64,000 bases of DNA, from NCBI GenBank assembly GCA_020634155.1, contig JACKCI010000001.1:1860001-1924000 (forward strand), read 5' to 3'. The position numbers were made by a program, and so were the translations under genes. The notes beneath the pieces were generated by a model. The model ran no database searches. It saw only the letters and a program-made list of their open reading frames with translations, and was not told the DNA's origin. Numbering within the stretch: the stretch's first letter is position 1; the number at the start of each line of letters is the position of its first letter. The DNA is from Anaerolineales bacterium (lineage in GTDB: Bacteria; Chloroflexota; Anaerolineae; Aggregatilineales; J027). This document shows positions 58,864 through 64,000 of this stretch, one piece after another.

Positions 58864-58972
58864 CAGAACGCATTACACCTTTGGGTCACAGTCATTCTAG
58901 AACCGAGGCTATTATGGACAATCAATGGCCTATCCGTCACCTGTCGATTGTGCCAAATTGCCCACAACCGCC

Positions 58973-59575
58973 TCACCACTCCCGCCGTGACTGATATTGA
59001 ATGGGGTAGCTCCAAAATAGGGCCACTTCTCCGCGTTCAATATCATGGTTGGTGTAAAAAACCTGATTGATACCCACCAGTTGAAAGCCCATCCGTGCAT
59101 AGAACCGACAGGCGGGTGCATTATTAGTCTGCGTTTCCAGCATCACCGCCCGCAGCCGATAGCGCTCCGCCCATGCAATGCTATTCTCAACTAAACGGCG
59201 TCCAATGCCCCGCCCCCGCACACTGACATCCATCATGATATTCCATATCCACAAGACCCGCCGCCACTCCTCAATGGCTGCATCCAAGACGCCGACAATC
59301 TGGTCGGTTTGGGAATCAATCACAACTTGTTCTAGTGCGTCCGGTTGGCGCAACCGCCCAAGGATGTTTTCTTGCTCCGAGAAGTTGAAGTCGTAGCCAT
59401 GCCCCTTGTCATAAGGTTCGGGCAATTGCACCTCCACCAAGCGCCAACCCACTTGATAGCCCTCGCCAATGCGTTCAACATGCAAGGCCGTTTCACTGAC
59501 AAAGCCGGGGTTCATATCGGCGAGACGTGGCACATCATCGGTGGTCATCGGACGAATATAAAAACGGTCATCCAT
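58973..59575 (-). CDS. GNAT-family N-acetyltransferase
   Basis: The 200-residue protein fits the GNAT fold, which transfers an acetyl group from acetyl-CoA to an amine. The acetyl-CoA site shows IMMDVSVRGRGIGRRLVENSI, followed by LRAVMLETQTNNAPACRFYARMGFQ-type strands (motif B). The acceptor is unknown. ATG 59575 directly follows the stop of the DinB-like gene, so the two form a unit. Confidence 0.9.
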   Translation of the reverse strand: MDDRFYIRPMTTDDVPRLADMNPGFVSETALHVERIGEGYQVGWRLVEVQLPEPYDKGHGYDFNFSEQENILGRLRQPDALEQVVIDSQTDQIVGVLDAAIEEWRRVLWIWNIMMDVSVRGRGIGRRLVENSIAWAERYRLRAVMLETQTNNAPACRFYARMGFQLVGINQVFYTNHDIERGEVALFWSYPIQYQSRREW

Positions 59576-60049
59576 TTAGCGCAAGTCTCCATGTAGCATC
59601 TGGGCAATCTGCTCAATATGGTCTACATCATGCAAGGCCACTTGTAACGCCACCTCCATGATGGTGACAGGCCCCACTTCAGGATGGGTACCCGTGCGCT
59701 GCCAGTCGGCTTCGGGCAATTCCTCTAACCATGTCACATATTCGGCGCGGGTCTGGCGAAATTCACTAAGCACCTCGCGCAGATTCTGGTTATTATAATT
59801 GCCATCATGTGCCATCTGGGCATGGTCATACGCTGGCAATAGGGGGTCGGGTTGCTCCAGCATCATCCGACAGCGCCGAAAGAAGATGGCTTCAAAATCA
59901 CGCAGATGGCACACCACCGCCACCACATTCCAATCGGCATCATAGGCAGATTGGGCTTGTTCTTGGGTGACGGGTTGTAAAAGAGCCTCTAGGATAAGGG
60001 GAGACTTTTTGAGCGAGCGAATAAAACGCGGCGGTCGCAGCATCGTCAT
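59576..60049 (-). CDS. DinB/YfiT-like four-helix-bundle protein
   Basis: The 157-residue protein resembles the DinB-like superfamily, whose members hold a metal with three His and often act as thiol-dependent transferases. Candidate ligands are the His of VVCHLRDFE and the two His of ALHDVDHIEQI. ATG 60049 is chosen; TTG 60058 in frame is too close to AAGGA. It is divergent from the flippase-like gene. Confidence 0.8.
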   Translation of the reverse strand: MTMLRPPRFIRSLKKSPLILEALLQPVTQEQAQSAYDADWNVVAVVCHLRDFEAIFFRRCRMMLEQPDPLLPAYDHAQMAHDGNYNNQNLREVLSEFRQTRAEYVTWLEELPEADWQRTGTHPEVGPVTIMEVALQVALHDVDHIEQIAQMLHGDLR

Positions 60050-60079
60050 AGCACACAATGTCCTTTTTCTGAATCTTCC

Positions 60080-60088
60080 TGCTATAAT
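60080..60088 (+). promoter_or_regulatory. Extended -10 promoter giving a near-leaderless transcript
   Basis: TGC plus perfect TATAAT (60083-60088). The expected transcript start near 60095 is only about 3 bases before ATG 60098, and no ribosome site is present. Confidence 0.6.
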
Positions 60089-60097
60089 AACGCGGCT

Positions 60098-61105
60098 ATG
60101 AAAAAACAGCAGGTCAGTTTCATTTTAGGGGTAATCGGGAGCCTGTTTTTTTTGTGGGTGGGGTTCCGCGGCCTTGATATTCGTGAGATTGTGGACATCA
60201 TGGGCCATATTCAGTGGGGCTGGATTATGGTTGCCGTGCCTGTCTATTTTGTGGCTACCTATATCCTGACATGGCGCTGGTATTTTCTCCTAAAGCCTGT
60301 CCAAGATGTCCCCGCCAACACGCTGTTCCCCGTCGTCGTCATCGGCTATATGGCGAACAATCTGCTGCCCCTGCGCTTGGGCGAAGTCATGCGGGCCTAT
60401 GTCCTCAAGCGCGAGACCCAAACGCCGATTGTCCCCGCCCTGACCACTATCTTGGTGGAGCGCGTCTTCGATGGCTTGGTGATGCTCACCTTTATTTTTA
60501 CCGCTCTTTTATTTGTCGAATTTAAAGAAAACACCCTGCGGCTGGTGATTATGGTCACGACACCCTTATTTTTTGGCGCGATGGCCTTCTTTTTCTGGCT
60601 GGCCTCCGCACCAGAACGGGCACACAGTCTATACACGCCCCTCATTAACCGCCTGCTCCCCAGCGCCCTACATGAGCGCGTCTTCAAGCTGGCCGATGAG
60701 TTGATGCAGGGCTTTGACTCACTCCGCAGCAAACGCGCCTTGGCTTTGGTCATCATCTTTTCGCTGTGGAGTTGGACGGTTGAATCCAGCACCTACTGGA
60801 TTGTGATGCACGCCTTTGATTTTCGGGTCGATTTTACGGTGCTGTTGCTGGTCGTCGGTTTCGGCAACCTTAGCACCATCCTACCCTCAACAGCGGGCTA
60901 TATTGGCACCTTCCATGCCGTCGCTATTTTGACCCTTACCGCCTTTGGGGTCGAGCGTACTATCGCGGGCAGCTATGCGATTGTCATGCACGCTACCTTA
61001 TGGCTGCCCATCACCACAGCAGGCGTGGTATATTTGGTTCGATTAGGCTTGCGTTGGAGCGATTTCCAGCGTGCCCAAACCATCGTAAGCGAGGCAACCA
61101 GTTGA
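60098..61105 (+). CDS. Lysylphosphatidylglycerol-synthase-TM / AglD-like membrane protein
   Basis: The 335-residue protein has about eight membrane helices and the pattern of the LPG_synthase_TM family (UPF0104): LTWRWYFLLKP, GYMANNLLPLRLGEVMRAYVLKRE, ILVERVFDGLVML and a late LSTILPSTAGYIGTFHAVAI. Some family members take part in lipid-linked sugar transfer or flipping, others carry a lysyl-transferase domain, which is absent here. Next to polysaccharide-type genes, a lipid-sugar role is plausible but inferred. The transcript seems near-leaderless. Its TGA overlaps the next start (TTGA). Confidence 0.85.
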   Translation: MKKQQVSFILGVIGSLFFLWVGFRGLDIREIVDIMGHIQWGWIMVAVPVYFVATYILTWRWYFLLKPVQDVPANTLFPVVVIGYMANNLLPLRLGEVMRAYVLKRETQTPIVPALTTILVERVFDGLVMLTFIFTALLFVEFKENTLRLVIMVTTPLFFGAMAFFFWLASAPERAHSLYTPLINRLLPSALHERVFKLADELMQGFDSLRSKRALALVIIFSLWSWTVESSTYWIVMHAFDFRVDFTVLLLVVGFGNLSTILPSTAGYIGTFHAVAILTLTAFGVERTIAGSYAIVMHATLWLPITTAGVVYLVRLGLRWSDFQRAQTIVSEATS

Positions 61106-62391
61106 AGCATATCGGGATTATTGGGGCTGGCGCGGCTGGCTTATCCGCCGCCTTTGACCTCATCAAAGCAGGATATCAAGTAACCCTCTATGAAGCCGAG
61201 GAGCGTGTCGGTGGTCTGGCAGCAGGCTTCAAGGATGAGAGTTGGGAATGGGAACTCGAAAAGTTCTATCATCATTGGTTCGAGTCCGACCACGATTTGC
61301 TGGGCCTTGCCGAGGAGATGGGGGTGCGCGAAAAGATTTTCTTCCCTCGCCCCAAGACCAGCTATTGGATTGATGGCAAAATCTACCGCTCGGAGATTTC
61401 ACTCTCTGCGCTGCAACTGCCCCTTTCCCCCATTGGCAAATTCCGCCTCGGCCTGTTCGGGGCTTATCTGAAATTCTCGCGCAATTGGCAAGGCTTTGAG
61501 CGCAGCACCGCCCATCAATGGCTGCTCAAGCGCATGGGGCCAGAGGTCTATCAAAAGCTGTGGGAACCCTTGCTGGTCGGCAAATTCGGCAAGGCCTATC
61601 AAGAGGTCAATATGGCGTGGTTCTGGGCAAGGGTACATAGCCGCACCTTGCGCCTTGGCACCTATGTCGGTGGCTTCCAAGCCTTCCTTGATGAACTGGC
61701 AACCCAGATTGTGGGCAAAGGTGGGCAACTCCACCTCAAGACCCGCGTCGAATCCATCACCCGCTTGGAAAATGGCAAACTGGAGATAGCCACCGCCGAT
61801 GGCACCCGCCAACAACTGGACGCGGTACTCAGTACCTCCTCGCCGCGCTTATTACGGAAGCTGGTGCCGCAAATTAGCGGAACCTATGCCGAGCAATTAG
61901 ACAACTTGCGGAGTATTGGCGCGGTGGTCGTCATCTTAGCGCTCAAGCATCAACTCTTGGAAGACGGTACCTACTGGCTCAATCTGCCGACCACCTTCCC
62001 CTTCTTGGCGCTGGTCGAGCATACCAACTACCTTGAGCATGAACACTATGGGGGCGACCATCTGGTCTATTGTGGCGATTATGTGGCCCCTGACCATGAG
62101 TATTTCCAACTGAGCGAGGATGACCTCACCCAGCGCTATATCGCAGCCTTACCGACCTTCAACCCCAAGTTCTCGCCCGATTGGATCCGCCGTCGCTGGG
62201 TGTTCCGTGCGCCCTATGCCCAACCCTTGCCAACCGTTAACCATTCCCAGAACATCCCCGCCATCCGCACCCCCGTTGACGGTGTATATTGGGCCAGCAT
62301 GAGCCAAGTTTATCCTTGGGATAGAGGCACCAACTACGCGGTTGAGATTGGGCGGCGGGCGGCACAGCACATCATGGAGGATTTACAATGA
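61102..62391 (+). CDS. FAD-dependent protoporphyrinogen-oxidase-like oxidoreductase
   Basis: The 429-residue protein begins with the dinucleotide-binding motif IGIIGAGAAGLSAAFDL and VTLYEAEERVGG, typical of flavin amine-oxidase/PPO-like enzymes and of UDP-galactopyranose-mutase-like proteins. The middle has KLWEPLLVGKFG and the C-terminus the FAD-closing GVYWASMSQVYPWDRGTNYAVEIG. The substrate is unknown; similar genes lie in surface-polysaccharide clusters. TTG 61102 overlaps the preceding TGA and has GAGG 7 bases upstream; the frame extends to 61000 but inside the preceding gene. Confidence 0.88.
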   Translation: MKHIGIIGAGAAGLSAAFDLIKAGYQVTLYEAEERVGGLAAGFKDESWEWELEKFYHHWFESDHDLLGLAEEMGVREKIFFPRPKTSYWIDGKIYRSEISLSALQLPLSPIGKFRLGLFGAYLKFSRNWQGFERSTAHQWLLKRMGPEVYQKLWEPLLVGKFGKAYQEVNMAWFWARVHSRTLRLGTYVGGFQAFLDELATQIVGKGGQLHLKTRVESITRLENGKLEIATADGTRQQLDAVLSTSSPRLLRKLVPQISGTYAEQLDNLRSIGAVVVILALKHQLLEDGTYWLNLPTTFPFLALVEHTNYLEHEHYGGDHLVYCGDYVAPDHEYFQLSEDDLTQRYIAALPTFNPKFSPDWIRRRWVFRAPYAQPLPTVNHSQNIPAIRTPVDGVYWASMSQVYPWDRGTNYAVEIGRRAAQHIMEDLQ

Positions 62392-63230
62392 AACGCCTGC
62401 TCTGGTTGCTACCAGTCATGGTACTGGTGGTGCTGTATGGGAGCCATTCAGCCAGTGGCACCGCTCCCCAACGCACCCCCACCGCCACATGGACAGCCCT
62501 TCCCAGCAACACACCCACCCATACCGCTATCCCTAGCTCAACCCGCACCCCAACGCCAACACAGACTGCTACCCCAACGGATATGGCATCGGTAACACCA
62601 TCCATCACACCCACCGAGACGGCCAGCGCAACCCCCACCGCCACAGGGCCAACACCGACACCCACCATCACCTTTACCCCCACTGCGACGACCATCTATG
62701 AGGATTTGCGCTTATTACAGACCGACCGTGATTTTGTGCTACGTTTTTTCCTAGATGAGGCGTGCTATGACGTTGATACCGAGGTGACGGGTAGCTTGGC
62801 GGTTCGCAGCCTAAAAACCGAACCGTTCTATCTCTACCTATCGGGGCAAATCATGTTTAGCATCAACAATAGCCCGATGTTGCCGGACTTCCCCCCCAAT
62901 GAGCCTGTCCTTCCCTCCGATTTTGTGCTGGTCCAGCCCAATGAAGAGGTGACATTAATCGAATTCGAGGACATCGGCCTCTATATTCAAGGCATGGGCG
63001 AGGAGTCGGGCATTGATTTTATTGAGAATGAAACCATCTACGGCTTGCCCGTTGGAGACTACTGGGTTACCGCAGGGTACAGCAACCCCCACACGGGCTT
63101 GACCGAACAAATTGACGGGACGTATTTAATCCCACAAGCCGCATGGCGCGGCACTGCTATTAGTCGAGAACTGCGCTTCACTGTCGCAGCAGAATGTCCT
63201 ATAAAGGAAGAAGAAGAAGAAGAAGGATAA
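62388..63230 (+). CDS. Exported Thr/Pro-rich protein with poly-Glu end
   Basis: The 280-residue protein has a signal peptide (KRLLWLLPVMVLVVLYGSHSASG), a ~75-residue Thr/Pro/Ser-rich linker likely to be O-glycosylated or extended in the wall, and a ~175-residue beta-type domain with two Cys (DEACYDVD, AECPIK). It ends in six Glu and Gly. No family recognised. ATG 62388 overlaps the oxidoreductase TGA (ATGA). The poly-Glu codons lie immediately before the next gene and include its ribosome site. Confidence 0.75.
   Translation: MKRLLWLLPVMVLVVLYGSHSASGTAPQRTPTATWTALPSNTPTHTAIPSSTRTPTPTQTATPTDMASVTPSITPTETASATPTATGPTPTPTITFTPTATTIYEDLRLLQTDRDFVLRFFLDEACYDVDTEVTGSLAVRSLKTEPFYLYLSGQIMFSINNSPMLPDFPPNEPVLPSDFVLVQPNEEVTLIEFEDIGLYIQGMGEESGIDFIENETIYGLPVGDYWVTAGYSNPHTGLTEQIDGTYLIPQAAWRGTAISRELRFTVAAECPIKEEEEEEG
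62487..62692 (+). repeat. Thr/Pro-coding low-complexity tract
   Basis: Imperfect ACNCCN-type units encode the linker of the exported protein, similar in style to the tract at 33742-33834. Confidence 0.55.
63207..63224 (+). repeat. (GAA)6 trinucleotide repeat
   Basis: Six perfect GAA units encode the poly-Glu end of the exported protein. The adjoining AAGGA (63223-63227) is the ribosome site of the following dehydrogenase gene. Confidence 0.8.
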
Positions 63231-63233
63231 ACC

Positions 63234-64000
63234 ATGAAAAACATTTGTGTTATCGGGGTTGGTTATGTTGGCCTCACCACGGCGGCCTGCTTCTCGGATT
63301 TAGGCAACAAAGTGGTGGCGGTTGATATTAGCGAAGAACGGGTCGCCAACCTGAAAAAAGCCATTATGCCCATCTATGAACCGGGCATGAGCGAATTGGT
63401 TGAGCGCAATATGCAAGCCAAGCGCTTGTTCTTCACCACCTCCTATGAAGAAGGGTTAGCCGACGCTGAATTTGTCTTTATCTGCGTAGGCACTCCTTCC
63501 GGTGTTGATGGCGAGGCCGATTTGCGCTATGTGCGCCAAGCCGCTGAAACCATCGCCAAGACCATGAAGCACCCCCTCATCATCATCAACAAATCCACGG
63601 TACCCGTCGGGACAGGTGACTGGGTATCCAATATCGTGCATGAGACCCAACCCAACCCGATTGACTTTGCTGTTGTCAGTTGCCCTGAGTTCCTGCGTGA
63701 AGGGGCCGCCATCAGCGACTTCAACAACCCTGACCGCACCGTCCTCGGCAGCACCAACCGCGAAGCCGCCGACAAGGTCGCTCAATTGCACCTGCCCTTG
63801 CGTGCCCCCATCATCGTTACCGACCTCCGCACCGCTGAGATGATTAAGTACGCCTCCAACGCCTTCCTTGCCACCAAGATTAGCTTCATCAATGAAATCG
63901 CCCGCGTCTGCGAATCCTTGGGGGCGGATGTCAAAGAAGTAGCCGCTGGCATGGGCTATGACAAGCGCATTGGCAACCGCTTCCTTGAGGCGGGTATCGG
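63234..64000 (+). CDS. UDP-glucose 6-dehydrogenase (3' truncated)
   Basis: The enzyme oxidises UDP-glucose twice with NAD+ to UDP-glucuronate, a precursor of acidic polysaccharides. The visible ~255 residues cover the NAD domain (VIGVGYVGLTTAACFSDLG, AVDISEERV, VFICVGTP, KSTVPVGTG), the PEFLREGAAISDFNNPDR loop with the catalytic Glu, and the start of the central helix with AEMIKYASNAFLATKISFINEIA. The catalytic Cys domain lies beyond the window. ATG 63234 follows AAGGA by 6 bases. A related UDP-sugar (for example ManNAc) dehydrogenase is an alternative. Confidence 0.94.
   Translation, partial: MKNICVIGVGYVGLTTAACFSDLGNKVVAVDISEERVANLKKAIMPIYEPGMSELVERNMQAKRLFFTTSYEEGLADAEFVFICVGTPSGVDGEADLRYVRQAAETIAKTMKHPLIIINKSTVPVGTGDWVSNIVHETQPNPIDFAVVSCPEFLREGAAISDFNNPDRTVLGSTNREAADKVAQLHLPLRAPIIVTDLRTAEMIKYASNAFLATKISFINEIARVCESLGADVKEVAAGMGYDKRIGNRFLEAGI

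Noticed and set aside
61000..61101. Extended start of the flavin oxidoreductase
   Set aside because: The extra 34 codons lie inside the preceding membrane-protein gene; the fold begins right after TTG 61102.

Overview
The window looks like chromosomal DNA of a Chloroflexota (Anaerolineae-type) bacterium. This rests on moderately high GC, exported proteins with Thr/Pro-rich linkers ahead of SH3 or beta domains, a Gram-positive-type SOS box at lexA, a T-box before thrS, an AapJQMP amino-acid transporter, and a PucC-family membrane protein. The lineage call is inference. No rRNA, tRNA, CRISPR array, transposase or phage gene was seen. Genes are tightly packed, with many 1-60 bp overlaps, and only one intergenic stretch exceeds 300 bp (38608-39309).

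Layout. 1-2105: 3'-truncated cheB, divergent from a zinc-ribbon protein. 2266-4973: a degenerate HAD-fold protein and an exported propeller protein. 5016-8506 (minus): hisS, then infC-rpmI-rplT behind a strong promoter, a terminator and a SpoU-type RNA methyltransferase; infC appears to start at AUA. 8590-13046: an LSDAT/SLOG protein, a PQQ-type sugar dehydrogenase overlapping rsmH, an acidic protein, and thiD. 13174-17003: tandem FHA membrane proteins facing a YwiC-like protein and a GAF-SpoIIE phosphatase. 17219-20411: rhomboid protease, SOS-controlled lexA, serA.

20488-24694 is the most unusual part. Two membrane proteins are followed by an overlapping run encoding an E2-like UBC-fold protein, a JAB/MPN protein with an altered zinc motif and an E2/RWD-like tail, an E1/ThiF-like enzyme, and a small acidic protein. 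No ubiquitin-like modifier is recognisable. This looks like a bacterial ubiquitin-conjugation-like system of non-standard composition.

24631-38607: an orphan histidine kinase with a small coupled gene, a large propeller protein, htpG, two orphan solute-binding proteins, two polysaccharide genes (GT4 glycosyltransferase and WbaP/WcaJ-type sugar transferase), and rho. 38968-41124: promoter, threonine T-box and thrS. 41171-47547 (minus): Tat-exported phosphatase, PcrA/UvrD helicase, Maf, and a MecA-like lipoprotein transpeptidase. 47634-51141: an NHLRC2-like thioredoxin/NHL protein and a PucC-family carrier. 51188-56628 (minus): aapJ-aapQ-aapM-aapP with a terminator after aapJ. 56767-60049: MFS carrier, small glycine-rich protein, histidine phosphatase, GNAT and DinB proteins. 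60098-64000: a flippase-like membrane protein, a flavin oxidoreductase, a Thr/Pro-rich exported protein and UDP-glucose dehydrogenase (cut at the window edge), probably an envelope-polysaccharide cluster.

Starts were often moved inward from the longest frame on the basis of Shine-Dalgarno spacing, promoter position and family alignment; the reasons are given per gene. All functional calls are from reading motifs, not from database searches.
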